DNA of 64,000 nt, from positions 1-64,000 of the forward strand of contig JANYBS010000026.1 of the NCBI GenBank assembly GCA_025360715.1, written 5' to 3'. The position numbers and the translations under genes are program-made. Under the pieces are notes generated by a model, which was not told the origin of the DNA, did no database searches, and saw only the letters and a program-made list of their open reading frames with translations. Position 1 is the first letter of the stretch; every line of letters starts with the position of its first letter. This document shows positions 9,251 to 18,298 of this stretch, one piece after another. The DNA comes from Candidatus Eiseniibacteriota bacterium (GTDB lineage: Bacteria > Eisenbacteria > RBG-16-71-46).

Positions 9251-10630
9251 CTAGGCCGTCACCTTCTCGCGCAGCTTCTCGAGTAGCGCGTCACCCATCT
9301 TCCACACGTCACCCGCTCCGAGCGTGATGACGGTATCGCCGGGCTGGACTGCAGCGGCCACTGCTGCGACGGCCTCCGCAGGCGCCGGAGTGTAACTCAC
9401 ATGCCGGCCCCCCTGCGCGGCGGCGGATTCCACGACCGTCGCGCCGGAGATACCCGGCAGCGGCTTCTCGCCCGCCGCGTACACGTCGAGCACCCAGACG
9501 AGGTCGGCGTCGTGGAAGCAGCTCCCGAATTCCTCACGCAGCGCAGCGGTGCGCGAATAGCGGTGCGGCTGGAAGAGCACGAGTACCCGCCCACCCAGCG
9601 TGCGGGCCGCCGCCAGCGTGGCCGCGACCTCGGTCGGATGGTGACCGTAGTCGTCGATCACGCGCACTCCGCCCACCTCGCCGCGGGTCTCGAACCGCCG
9701 CCCGACGCCGCGGAACTCGGCGAGCGCCGCGGCGATGTGTCCGAATCCCACCTCGAGCTCAAGGCCCACCGCGACGGCCGCCAAGGCGTTGAGCACGTTG
9801 TGATGCCCGGGCACACTCAGCTCGATGTCGCCGAGCGTGCGGCCCTGCCAGCTCACCGTGAAACGTGAGCCGTGCGGCGTGAGGGTGATGCCGCTCGCCT
9901 GCACGGCCGCCTCGGGCCGGGTGCCATACAAGGTCGTGCGCTTCGTGACTTGCGACAGGATCCCACGCACATTCGCGTCATCGGCGCAGAGCACACTCAC
10001 GCCGTAGAACGGCACTCGGTTCGCGAAGTAGACGAACGCCTGGCGGATCTCGTCCAGGTCCTTGTAGTGATCCAGGTGCTCGCGGTCGATGTTCGTGATG
10101 ATCGTGACCGCCGGCGCCAATCGCAGGAACGAGCCGTCGCTCTCGTCCGCTTCGGCGACCAGGAAGCGGCCGCGGCCCAACACGGCGTTCGAGCCCACTG
10201 CGCGCAGCCGGCCGCCCACCACGATCGTGGGGTCGAGGCCGCCGCGGCTCAGGACCGAAGCCACCATGGAGGTGGTCGTGGTCTTGCCGTGCGAACCGCC
10301 GATCGCCACGCCGTACTTCATGCGCATGAGCTCGGCGAGCATGTCGGCGCGCGCGATCACCGGGATCCCGGCGGCGCGGGCGGCGACCATCTCGGGGTTC
10401 TCCTGTTGCACCGCGCTCGAATAGACGACGACGTCGGCGCCTTCCACATTCTCGGCGCCGTGGCCGGTGAAGACGCGGCCGCCGGCGTCGAGGATGCGGT
10501 CGGTCACGTCGGACGACTTGAGGTCGCTGCCCGAGACCTCGTAACCCAGGTTCAGGAGCACTTCCGCGATGCCGCTCATGCCGCTGCCGCCGATGCCGAT
10601 CAAGTGGATGCGGTTCGCGCGGCCGTACAT
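9251..10630 (-). CDS. murC: UDP-N-acetylmuramate--L-alanine ligase MurC
   Basis: Adds L-alanine to UDP-MurNAc, the first amino acid of the peptidoglycan stem. It has 459 residues from ATG 10630. The N-terminal Rossmann domain shows IHLIGIGGSGMSGIA, the ATP loop GGSHGKTTTT is near 110, followed by EADESDGSF and the NIDREHLDHY segment. The C-terminal domain contains IDDYGHHPTEV. The start follows the murG stop by one base and has GGAGG about 11 bases upstream. An in-frame extension to 10723 is rejected because its composition is that of the murG shadow. murB and ddl, which often follow murC, are missing here. Confidence 0.97.
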   Translation of the reverse strand: MYGRANRIHLIGIGGSGMSGIAEVLLNLGYEVSGSDLKSSDVTDRILDAGGRVFTGHGAENVEGADVVVYSSAVQQENPEMVAARAAGIPVIARADMLAELMRMKYGVAIGGSHGKTTTTSMVASVLSRGGLDPTIVVGGRLRAVGSNAVLGRGRFLVAEADESDGSFLRLAPAVTIITNIDREHLDHYKDLDEIRQAFVYFANRVPFYGVSVLCADDANVRGILSQVTKRTTLYGTRPEAAVQASGITLTPHGSRFTVSWQGRTLGDIELSVPGHHNVLNALAAVAVGLELEVGFGHIAAALAEFRGVGRRFETRGEVGGVRVIDDYGHHPTEVAATLAAARTLGGRVLVLFQPHRYSRTAALREEFGSCFHDADLVWVLDVYAAGEKPLPGISGATVVESAAAQGGRHVSYTPAPAEAVAAVAAAVQPGDTVITLGAGDVWKMGDALLEKLREKVTA

Positions 10631-10631
10631 A

Positions 10632-11768
10632 CTAGAACCCGCCTCCCTGCGCCGACTCCTCGACGGGTGCGGGCGCGCCCTCGACCCAGCGGATGAGCGA
10701 CTTGGCGATACGCATCGCCGCATCCGGGCGCGCGAAGAGCCGCGCGTTCGTCGACAGCTTGGACAACGTGGTGCGGTCCGCCAGCAGGTGCGCGACCTCC
10801 TTGGCCAGGCGCTCGCCGTTCAGGTCGCCGTCCAGGATCATCACCGCCGCGCCGCGATCGGCAAGGCTCATGGCGTTGTCGACCTGATGGTCGCGCGCCG
10901 CGTACGGGTAGGGCACCAGGATCGCCGGCAGTCCGCAGACCGCGATCTCGGCCAGCGTCATGGCGCCGGAGCGGCACACCACCAGGTCGGCGCAGGCGTA
11001 GGCCAGATGCATCTGCTTCACGAACGGCTGCACCGTCGCCGGCAGCTGCTCCTTGGCGACGATGTCGCGCACCCGCTCGTAGTCCTCTTTGCCCGTCTGC
11101 AGGATGACCTGGACTTCGAAGCGGTCCTTCAGGCGCCGCAGGGCATCGATGGCCGCTTCGTTGATCGTCTTGGCGCCCAGGCTGCCGCCGAAGACGAATA
11201 CGACCGGCTTGCCGGGCATGAGCTTGAACTCGCGCAACGCCAAGTCACGGTCGCCCGCAAGGATGTGCGCGCGCACGGGATTGCCCGTGACCTTGAGATG
11301 GTCGCGGCGTGTGAAGTGCGTGCGCGCCTCGAGGAAGCTCAGATGCACCTCGCTGGCGATCCGCGAAAGCAGGCGGTTCGTCAGGCCCGGGTAGCTGTTC
11401 TGCTCCTGCAGCAGCAACGGCCGGCCGAGCAGCCATGCGGCGAACGACACAGGGCCGCTCACATAGCCGCCCGTCCCGAGCACGACCTGCGGGTTCTCGG
11501 TCAGGACGATCAGCAACGCCTGCAGGAAGCCGATCGCGTTGACCACCACCGACTCAGGCCAGCGCCACCATTGACGGCGCGGGAAGCCGCGCGTCATGAG
11601 GAACCGGATGCGGAAGCCCGCTTCGGGGACCGCGGTCGCCTCGAGACCCTGACGTCCGCCGATGAACACCACCTCGCACTTCGGACGCAGGCGCACCAAC
11701 TCCTCTGCGACCGCGATGCCAGGGAACACATGTCCGCCGGTGCCACCACCGGCGATGAGAACCTTCAT
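10632..11768 (-). CDS. murG: UDP-GlcNAc--lipid I GlcNAc transferase MurG
   Basis: A peripheral inner-membrane GT28 enzyme that converts lipid I into lipid II. It has 378 residues. The N-terminal G loop GGGTGGHVFPG is at about 8-18, the second G loop GGSLGAK lies mid-protein, and the UDP-binding segment SGAMTLAEI with VPYPYAARDHQ is in the C-terminal lobe. ATG 11768 overlaps the ftsW stop by one base (TGATG), with GGGAGG upstream; the preceding GTG 11771 is an alternative start. It lies between ftsW and murC as in many dcw clusters. Confidence 0.97.
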   Translation of the reverse strand: MKVLIAGGGTGGHVFPGIAVAEELVRLRPKCEVVFIGGRQGLEATAVPEAGFRIRFLMTRGFPRRQWWRWPESVVVNAIGFLQALLIVLTENPQVVLGTGGYVSGPVSFAAWLLGRPLLLQEQNSYPGLTNRLLSRIASEVHLSFLEARTHFTRRDHLKVTGNPVRAHILAGDRDLALREFKLMPGKPVVFVFGGSLGAKTINEAAIDALRRLKDRFEVQVILQTGKEDYERVRDIVAKEQLPATVQPFVKQMHLAYACADLVVCRSGAMTLAEIAVCGLPAILVPYPYAARDHQVDNAMSLADRGAAVMILDGDLNGERLAKEVAHLLADRTTLSKLSTNARLFARPDAAMRIAKSLIRWVEGAPAPVEESAQGGGF

Positions 11769-12904
11769 CACGCCTCCCGGGACCAGCGCTGGCGCGTGAG
11801 CGCCTCGCTCTGATCATTCATCGCGCTGATCCGGTACAGGATCCCGGCCGCAGCCAGGTTCACGAGCAATGCCGAGCCGCCGTAGGAGACGAACGGCAAC
11901 GGCAGCCCCGTCGTGGGGGCAAGCCCGGTGGCGACAGCCAGATTGGCTGCCGCATAGAGACCGATCTGCACAGTGATGCCTCCCGCCACAAGGGCGGAGA
12001 ATGTCTCGGTGCAGCGCGCTGCGACGCGCATGCCCCGCCACAGGAACAATGCGATCACCACGAGTAGGAACGTCGAGCCGATGAAGCCCAGTTCCTCTGC
12101 GATGATCGAGAAGATGAAATCCGTGTGTGCTTCGGGGAGGAACATGAGCTTCTGCATGCCCCCTCCCAGGCCACGGCCGAGCAGGCCGCCCGAGCCGATC
12201 GCGATCAGCGACTGGTCGAGCTGGTAGCCGTGGCCCCGCGCCTCCAGCGAACCGCTGGTCATGAACGAGGCGAAGGTCTGGACCCGCCGCATCATATACG
12301 GATGCGTCAGGAGTGCCACGAATACCGCCCCGGCGCCCGCCCCGACCGGGGCCAGCAGGTATCGCAGGGGCGAACCGCTCAGGAACAGCACCACGAAGCC
12401 CGTGATCAGCAGGAGCCCGGCCGAACTCAGGTTCGGCTGCAGCAGGATGAGCCCGGCGACCGCGCCGATGAAGGCCAGCGGCGGCAGCAGGCCCTTGACG
12501 AATCCATGTTCTGCGACCGGCCGGCGCTTGAGCCACCAGGCCAGGAACAGCACCGCGGCCAGCCGCGCCAGGTCGGTCGGCTGAAGCGACATGAAGCCCA
12601 CCCGCAGCCAGCGCGTGGCCCCGTTCGACATATGCCCCAGGCCCACGACCAGCACCAGGAGCAGGCAGGCGCCGCCGAGCAGCCACGGCGTCAGGCGCTC
12701 GATGGTCTTGAGCGACACCTTGGTCATGCCGAAGAGCACGGCCATGCCCAGCGCCGTGCGGAAGAGCTGTTGCTTGAGGAAGTAATTCGCATCGCCGTCG
12801 TGCTTCACGAATGCGTAGAACGAACCCGATGAATACACCATCACCAGACCGACCATGGTCAGGATCAGGGTCAGCACGATCAGCAGACGATCGCCTCGGT
12901 TCAC
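11768..12904 (-). CDS. ftsW: Septal peptidoglycan polymerase FtsW (SEDS family)
   Basis: A SEDS glycosyltransferase that polymerises lipid II at the septum together with FtsI. The protein has 378 residues and about ten membrane helices, starting at LLIVLTLILTMVGLVMVYSS. SEDS signatures include NGATRWL, SLQPTDLARLA, the AHTDFIFSIIAEELG loop and the C-terminal PFVSYGGSAL. The start is GTG 12904, overlapping the murD stop as GTGA and preceded by GGGGGAG. The frame is open another 83 codons upstream, but that part is arginine-rich and overlaps murD in a shadow frame. Confidence 0.96.
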   Translation of the reverse strand: MNRGDRLLIVLTLILTMVGLVMVYSSGSFYAFVKHDGDANYFLKQQLFRTALGMAVLFGMTKVSLKTIERLTPWLLGGACLLLVLVVGLGHMSNGATRWLRVGFMSLQPTDLARLAAVLFLAWWLKRRPVAEHGFVKGLLPPLAFIGAVAGLILLQPNLSSAGLLLITGFVVLFLSGSPLRYLLAPVGAGAGAVFVALLTHPYMMRRVQTFASFMTSGSLEARGHGYQLDQSLIAIGSGGLLGRGLGGGMQKLMFLPEAHTDFIFSIIAEELGFIGSTFLLVVIALFLWRGMRVAARCTETFSALVAGGITVQIGLYAAANLAVATGLAPTTGLPLPFVSYGGSALLVNLAAAGILYRISAMNDQSEALTRQRWSREA

Positions 12905-14331
12905 GCTTCTCCCCCTTGCGTTGCCTGGGTTCCGTGGGTTCCGTGAGTGACAACGGACAGCAGCCGGGCGACTTCTTCCTTGAAGCGGCGCCCGCGGTCC
13001 TCGTAGTCGGTGAACATATCGAAAGATGCGCAGCCGGGCGACAAGAGCACCACGGCTTCCTCGTCGCGGCTGCGGCCCCGCCGCGCCGCCTCGAATGCCG
13101 CGCGCACCGCCTCGGCCAGCGTGGGTGCGCGCACCGCCGGCACATCGCTCCACGCGCGTTGCATCGCATCGGCACCTTCGCCGATCAGCACGAGTTGGCG
13201 CACATGCTGCTGCACGAGTGCGTGCAGCGGCGCGAAATCCTGGCCCTTGTCGCGGCCACCGGCGATGAGCACCACCTTCTGCGGAAAGCTCTTCAGCGCC
13301 ACAGTGAGCGAGTCCGTATTGGTGGCCTTGGAGTCGTTCACGAACCGCACACCCTGCACCTGCCCCGCGCTCTCCAAGCGATGCTCGAGGCCGCCGTAGG
13401 TGCGCAGCACATCGCGCATCGCGGCGATCGGCAGCTCGAGCGGCAGCACGGTGGCGAGCGCCGCGAGCACATTGGACACATTGTGCGCGCCGAGCAGCCG
13501 CAGCTCGTGTCGCGCGAGCAGTCGTTCGCGGCCGCCGCGCCAGGCGAGCATGAGATCCTCGCCGTCGAGAAAGGCACCTTCGTCCACCGCGCGCTCGCGC
13601 GAGAACAGCAGCGGCGTGCCTGCGCCGCTCACGTGCGCCATCACCTCGCGATCATCGGCATTGCGCACGGCCCAATCTTCCGCGCTCTGGCGCGCGAAGA
13701 GTCGCGCCTTGGTGGCGGCATAGGCCGCCACGTCGCCGTGACGGTCGAGGTGGTCGCTCGTGAGGTTGAGCCACGTCGCGACGAACGGCTGCAGGCGGTC
13801 CACGGTCTCGAGCTGGAACGAACTCACCTCGGCGACCAGCAGGCCCGACGCGCTCACGCTCTCGGCGACTTCGCAGATCGGCCGGCCGATGTTGCCGCAC
13901 GCCTCGGCCTCGCGGCCGGCAGCGCGCAGCAGCGCCGCCGTGAGGTCGGTGGTCGTGCTCTTGCCGTTCGTTCCCGTGATGCACACGAGCGGCGCGCTCG
14001 CGGCCAGGAAGCCCAGCTCGAGTTCGCTCAGCACCGGCAGGCCGCGGCGCGCGGCCTCGACCGCCAGCGGATGGGTGATCGCGATACCCGGGCTCCAGAT
14101 CACGAAGTCGCGATCTTCGAGCAACCCCACGTCCTCGCGCCCCCATTCGCACGTCGCGATCGCGGCCAGAGCCCGGGCCGGTTCGCTCAGCGCTTCGGCC
14201 GCGCGCCGGTCACACACGCGCACGTCCAAGCCGTGGCGCGCGAGCAGCCGCGCGGCGGCGATGCCGCTGCGCGCGGCGCCCACGACCAGCGGGCGCTCGC
14301 CCGGAAGCGGATGGCGCGGATCGAAGGTCAC
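12901..14331 (-). CDS. murD: UDP-MurNAc-L-alanine--D-glutamate ligase MurD
   Basis: Adds D-glutamate to UDP-MurNAc-L-Ala. It has 476 residues. The N-terminal domain has LVVGAARSGIAAA, the ATP loop is ITGTNGKSTTT near 117, and EVSSFQLE and NLTSDHLDRHG follow. FVNDSKATNTD and LIAGGRDKGQDF are in the C-terminal domain. The start is GTG 14331, overlapping the mraY stop as GTGA. The last 15 residues (HGTHGTQATQGGEA type) are encoded by short CACGGAACC-like repeats and are an unusual, probably disordered tail. Confidence 0.97.
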   Translation of the reverse strand: MTFDPRHPLPGERPLVVGAARSGIAAARLLARHGLDVRVCDRRAAEALSEPARALAAIATCEWGREDVGLLEDRDFVIWSPGIAITHPLAVEAARRGLPVLSELELGFLAASAPLVCITGTNGKSTTTDLTAALLRAAGREAEACGNIGRPICEVAESVSASGLLVAEVSSFQLETVDRLQPFVATWLNLTSDHLDRHGDVAAYAATKARLFARQSAEDWAVRNADDREVMAHVSGAGTPLLFSRERAVDEGAFLDGEDLMLAWRGGRERLLARHELRLLGAHNVSNVLAALATVLPLELPIAAMRDVLRTYGGLEHRLESAGQVQGVRFVNDSKATNTDSLTVALKSFPQKVVLIAGGRDKGQDFAPLHALVQQHVRQLVLIGEGADAMQRAWSDVPAVRAPTLAEAVRAAFEAARRGRSRDEEAVVLLSPGCASFDMFTDYEDRGRRFKEEVARLLSVVTHGTHGTQATQGGEA

Positions 14332-15419
14332 TGGAGCTTGAACGTGGAAAGCGAGAGCAGCGCCAGCAGCGCGCCGGTGATGTAGAAGCGCAGCACGACC
14401 CGCGACTCCGCCCAGCCGAGCAGTTCGAAATGGTGATGCAGCGGTGACATGCGGAACACGCGCTTGCCGGTGAGCTTGAACGAGGCCACCTGGATCATCA
14501 CCGAGAGCGCCTCGGCCACGAACACTCCGCCGATGATGACCAGCCAGAACTCGCGCTTGATGAGCACTGCGACCACACCAAGCGCCCCGCCCAGCGCGAG
14601 CGATCCGGTGTCGCCCATGAACACGTCGGCGGGATGGCAGTTGTACCAGAGGAACCCGAGCGCTGCCCCCAGCACCGCCGCGCAGAACACCGTGAGCTCA
14701 CCGCTGTACACGAGATGGCTGATATTCAGGTACTGGCTGAATTTAAGATGCCCGCTCACGTAACACATGCCGGCGAGCGCCAGCGCCGCGATGGCGACAA
14801 GACCCGATGCCAGACCGTCCAAGCCGTCGGTGAGATTGACGGCGTTCGAAGAACCCGTGATCACCAGGATCACGAACGGCACGAACAGCCAGCCCAGGTC
14901 GAGGAAGCGGAATTTCATGAATGGCACGTGGGTGACCGTGGGCGACAGGCCGTGCTCCGGATGCAAGAGGATCGCGAGCCCCACGACCGCACCGATGAAG
15001 ATCTGACCCGCGAGCTTGTAGCGCCCGAGCAGGCCCTTGGGATGGTTCTTCACCACGCGCAGGTAGTCATCGAGCAGGCCGATGCCGCCGAGCCACACGG
15101 TCGTGAGCAGCGCCAGCCACATCTGCCGCGAGTGGAAGTTCCCCCAAAGCAGGCACGGCACCACGATCGACGTCAGAATCAAGATGCCGCCCATGGTCGG
15201 CGTTCCCGCTTTTCCATAGTGCGTCTGCGGGCCTTCCTTGCGCACCTTCTGGCCCAATTTGACGCTGCGCAACCAGTCGATCATGCGCGGCCCGAAGATC
15301 AGGCTGATGAAGAGCGCGGTCACCGCCGCATATGCCGAACGGAACGTGATGTATCGGAACACGTTCAGGATCGACAGTCCGGGCAGCGTATGAAGTTTGT
15401 AGATCCACTCATAGAACAT
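14328..15419 (-). CDS. mraY: Phospho-MurNAc-pentapeptide transferase MraY
   Basis: An integral membrane enzyme that moves phospho-MurNAc-pentapeptide onto undecaprenyl phosphate to make lipid I. It has 363 residues with about ten helices. Family motifs are GTPTMGG near 72, the catalytic region NLTDGLDGLA, the WYNCHPADVFMGDTGSLALGG magnesium-binding segment (D in MGDTGS) and the C-terminal MSPLHHHFE. ATG 15419 directly abuts the murF stop codon. Its place between murF and murD is standard. Confidence 0.97.
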   Translation of the reverse strand: MFYEWIYKLHTLPGLSILNVFRYITFRSAYAAVTALFISLIFGPRMIDWLRSVKLGQKVRKEGPQTHYGKAGTPTMGGILILTSIVVPCLLWGNFHSRQMWLALLTTVWLGGIGLLDDYLRVVKNHPKGLLGRYKLAGQIFIGAVVGLAILLHPEHGLSPTVTHVPFMKFRFLDLGWLFVPFVILVITGSSNAVNLTDGLDGLASGLVAIAALALAGMCYVSGHLKFSQYLNISHLVYSGELTVFCAAVLGAALGFLWYNCHPADVFMGDTGSLALGGALGVVAVLIKREFWLVIIGGVFVAEALSVMIQVASFKLTGKRVFRMSPLHHHFELLGWAESRVVLRFYITGALLALLSLSTFKLQ

Positions 15420-16829
15420 TCAATTCTCCCGCAGTCCGGCCAGCACGTCTTCGAGTGCCGCACCGCGCGAACCCTTGAGCAGCACCACCGTCCCCGGCAG
15501 AAGCTGGGCATCCAGCTCAGCGGCCAGCGACGGCTTGTCGGCGAAGATGCGCACACTCACGCGGGCAGCACGCGCACCCTCGGCATAATCCTGGGCGTGT
15601 GCGCCGACCGCCCATAGCTCGGCGTCACGCACTTGCGCGCCCGTGTCGCGGTGGAGCTGCGGCGCGGTGGTCCCGAGTTCCAGCATATCCCCGAGAACGG
15701 CGATGCGGCGACTCGCGCCCGGCCAGTGGGCAAGCGTACGCAGGGCGGCCTGCGTGGCGTCGGGATTCGCATTGTAGAAGTCCAGAAGCAGCACAGCGCC
15801 GCGAAGCGTGCGCACTTCCATGCGGCCGGGCAGCGGCCGGTAGGCCCCGAGTGCCGCCGCGACGGCCGAGGGATCCAGACGATAGTGCTTGGCGACCGCG
15901 ATCGCCGCGAGGGCGTTCTGCACCTGGTGCGCGCCCACGAGCTGCAGGTGCACCGGCGGGAAGCCGTCCACATGCAGACGCGAGCCTTGTGGCCCCAGGT
16001 CCTCCACCTGCGTGGGCCGGACCTCCGCGTTCGCGCCCAGACCATACGTGATCACCCGCGCCTTGGCGCCCTTCACCGCCGCGAGCAACCGCGGCGAGTC
16101 CGCACCCACGAACGCCGGCTGTCCGCTCGTGAGCGCATGCACGAGCGATGCCTTCTCGGCCGCGATCGCTTCGAGTGTGCCCAGGCTCTCGAGGTGCGCG
16201 GATCCCGCATTCGTCACGATCACGCCGACAGGCTTGGCGATCTTCGCCAGCGCCGCGATCTCGCCCGCGTTGCTCATGCCCATCTCGACAATGGCCACCT
16301 CATGCTCCGGCCGCAACGCCAGCAACGTCAGGGGCACACCCCAGTGGTTGTTCAGGTTGCCCTGCGTGCGCAGCGTCGGCGCTGCGGTCGCGAACGCCGC
16401 GGCGACCAGTTCCTTCGTGGTCGTCTTGCCCGCGCTGCCGGTGATGCCCAGCAGCAGCCCCGGCCAGAGATCGCGCAGCTTGGTCGCCAGTTGCTGCAAC
16501 GCGGCCGTCACGTCGTTCACGAGCACGAGCGGGCCGAGCTCATGCTGCTCGATCAGCGGATGCACCTCGCGCAAGCACAGAGCGGCGCCGGCGCCGCGCG
16601 CGAAGGCTTCGTCCAGATAGGCGTGGCCATCGACCTGCGAACCGGGCAACGGCACGAACAACATGCCGGGCTCGATCCTGCGCGTGTCGATGCTCGCGCC
16701 GGTGATGCCGCTCCTGAGCAGCGCCTCGCGCGCGCCCGGGTCGACCGGTACCTTGCGCACGACGAGGTCGCCATTCGCCCACTGTGCCAACTGCACCAGG
16801 TTGATGAGCGGATGCTCGAGCAGGCTCAC
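15420..16829 (-). CDS. murF: UDP-MurNAc-tripeptide--D-Ala-D-Ala ligase MurF
   Basis: Completes the UDP-MurNAc-pentapeptide by adding D-Ala-D-Ala. It has 469 residues. A substrate-binding domain with SIDTRRIEPGMLFVPL is followed by the ATP loop GITGSAGKTTTK near 130. NLNNHWGVPLTLL, the VEMGMSNAGEI segment and the C-terminal FYNANPDATQ and LGDMLELG motifs confirm MurF over MurE. The start is GTG 16829, overlapping the murE stop as GTGA. No ddl gene lies nearby, so D-Ala-D-Ala must be made from a distant gene. Confidence 0.96.
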   Translation of the reverse strand: MSLLEHPLINLVQLAQWANGDLVVRKVPVDPGAREALLRSGITGASIDTRRIEPGMLFVPLPGSQVDGHAYLDEAFARGAGAALCLREVHPLIEQHELGPLVLVNDVTAALQQLATKLRDLWPGLLLGITGSAGKTTTKELVAAAFATAAPTLRTQGNLNNHWGVPLTLLALRPEHEVAIVEMGMSNAGEIAALAKIAKPVGVIVTNAGSAHLESLGTLEAIAAEKASLVHALTSGQPAFVGADSPRLLAAVKGAKARVITYGLGANAEVRPTQVEDLGPQGSRLHVDGFPPVHLQLVGAHQVQNALAAIAVAKHYRLDPSAVAAALGAYRPLPGRMEVRTLRGAVLLLDFYNANPDATQAALRTLAHWPGASRRIAVLGDMLELGTTAPQLHRDTGAQVRDAELWAVGAHAQDYAEGARAARVSVRIFADKPSLAAELDAQLLPGTVVLLKGSRGAALEDVLAGLREN

Positions 16830-18298
16830 GCCACACCTCCCGCGAGCAGTTCGCGCACGACGGCCCGATCGTCGAACGGCAGTACCAGCGCGCCGATCGT
16901 CTGCGTGTCCTCGTGGCCCTTGCCCGCGACCAGCACCACGTCGCCGGCATGCGCAGCCGCGAGCGCCGCGGCGATCGCCTCACGCCGATCGAGGATCACC
17001 GTGAGCGTACCTGCCGGTGCGCCGGCGACGATCTCGTCGGCGATCGCCTGCGGCGCTTCGCTGCGCGGATTGTCGTTCGTGACCCACGCGCGGTCGGCCA
17101 TACGCGCGGCGATGCCGCCCATGAGCGGGCGCTTGCCGCGGTCGCGGTCGCCGCCGCAGCCGAAGACCAGCAGCAGCCGCCCCGGCGCGTGTTCGCGGCA
17201 CGCCGCCAGCGCGCGCTCGAGCGCATCGGGCGTGTGCGCGTAGTCCACGGCCACGGTGAAGCCCGCGGCCCCGTCGATGCGCTCGAGCCGCCCGGGCACG
17301 CCGCTGCAGCTCGCCAGCCCGCGGGCCACCACCTCTGCCGAGATCCCCAGCGCGCGCGCCCCCCCCCAGGCGCCGGCCGCGTTCCACGCGTTGTAGCGCC
17401 CGAGCAACGGCAGCGTGAACGCGTAGGCCTGCCCCGCTTCTTCGAACCGCACCGCCATGCCGCCGGCGACCGGTGCGGCCGCCGCGATGCGCACGTCGCA
17501 GCGCGCGGCCTCGCCAAAGCGCAGCACGCGGCGATGCGCGTGCGAAGCGGCGGCAGCGATCGCATCGGCGGCGGGGTCATCGCCATTCACCACCGCGACG
17601 GCTGGCTTCTCGGTGCCGCCGTTTCGGCCATCGAAGAGCATGGCTTTCGCGTCAAGGTACGCGGCCATGGTGCCGTGATAATCCAAGTGGTCCTGCGTGA
17701 GGTTCGTGAACACGCACGCGTCGCACGCCAGCCCCCAGGTGCGGCGCTGCGCGAGCGCGTGGCTGCTGGCTTCCATGGCCACTGCGGCCACGCCGCGCCC
17801 GCGCATCTCGGCGAGCAGGCTCTGCAACTGCGGCGCCTCGGGCGTGGTGAATGCGCTCGCGCGCGATTCGCCGGCGAGGCGCACTCCCGTCGTGCCGATC
17901 ACCCCGGCCGCGAGGCCAGCCGCGCGGAAGATGCTCTCGAGCAGGTACGTGGTGGTGGTCTTGCCATTGGTGCCGGTCACCGCGACGACCTTGAGCGCGC
18001 GCGAGGGATGGCCGTACAAACGATTGGCGGCCTGCGCGAGCGCCAATCGGGCATCGGCGACCTGCACGTGCGTGGCGCCCTCGACGCGCGCGCCCGGCGC
18101 GGTGACCACGGCCGCGGCGCCGGCGGCGACCGCAGCGGCGGCAAAGCGCGCGCCGTCGGCGTGCACGCCCTGCAGCGCGAAGAACACATCGCCCGCGCCG
18201 GCGCAGCGCGAGTCGAGCGCCAGAGCGCGCACCGGCATTCCCGTCTCCCCGGTGACCACGGCCCCTTCCACCTCCACGAGCAACTCTTGCAGCGTCAC
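16826..18298 (-). CDS. murE: UDP-MurNAc-tripeptide synthetase MurE, meso-DAP type
   Basis: Adds the third amino acid of the stem peptide. It has 490 residues from GTG 18298, which overlaps the ftsI stop as GTGA. Motifs are LDSRCAGAGDVFFAL, ATP loop VTGTNGKTTTT, AMEASSHAL, the LTQDHLDYHGT segment and FGCGGDRDRGKRPLMG. The specificity motif is DNPRSE, which in characterised enzymes selects meso-diaminopimelate rather than lysine. The gene carries a run of nine G on the coding strand (17359-17367), between codons for AGAWGG and ARALG. A longer in-frame extension to 18379 lies inside ftsI and is rejected. Confidence 0.97.
   Translation of the reverse strand: MTLQELLVEVEGAVVTGETGMPVRALALDSRCAGAGDVFFALQGVHADGARFAAAAVAAGAAAVVTAPGARVEGATHVQVADARLALAQAANRLYGHPSRALKVVAVTGTNGKTTTTYLLESIFRAAGLAAGVIGTTGVRLAGESRASAFTTPEAPQLQSLLAEMRGRGVAAVAMEASSHALAQRRTWGLACDACVFTNLTQDHLDYHGTMAAYLDAKAMLFDGRNGGTEKPAVAVVNGDDPAADAIAAAASHAHRRVLRFGEAARCDVRIAAAAPVAGGMAVRFEEAGQAYAFTLPLLGRYNAWNAAGAWGGARALGISAEVVARGLASCSGVPGRLERIDGAAGFTVAVDYAHTPDALERALAACREHAPGRLLLVFGCGGDRDRGKRPLMGGIAARMADRAWVTNDNPRSEAPQAIADEIVAGAPAGTLTVILDRREAIAAALAAAHAGDVVLVAGKGHEDTQTIGALVLPFDDRAVVRELLAGGVA
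17359..17367. repeat. Nine-base C/G homopolymer inside murE
   Basis: Nine consecutive C on the plus strand (G on the murE coding strand). The frame is intact at this length, and a one-base slip would destroy the essential gene. It is either a sequencing or assembly weak point or a mutation hot spot. Confidence 0.9.
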
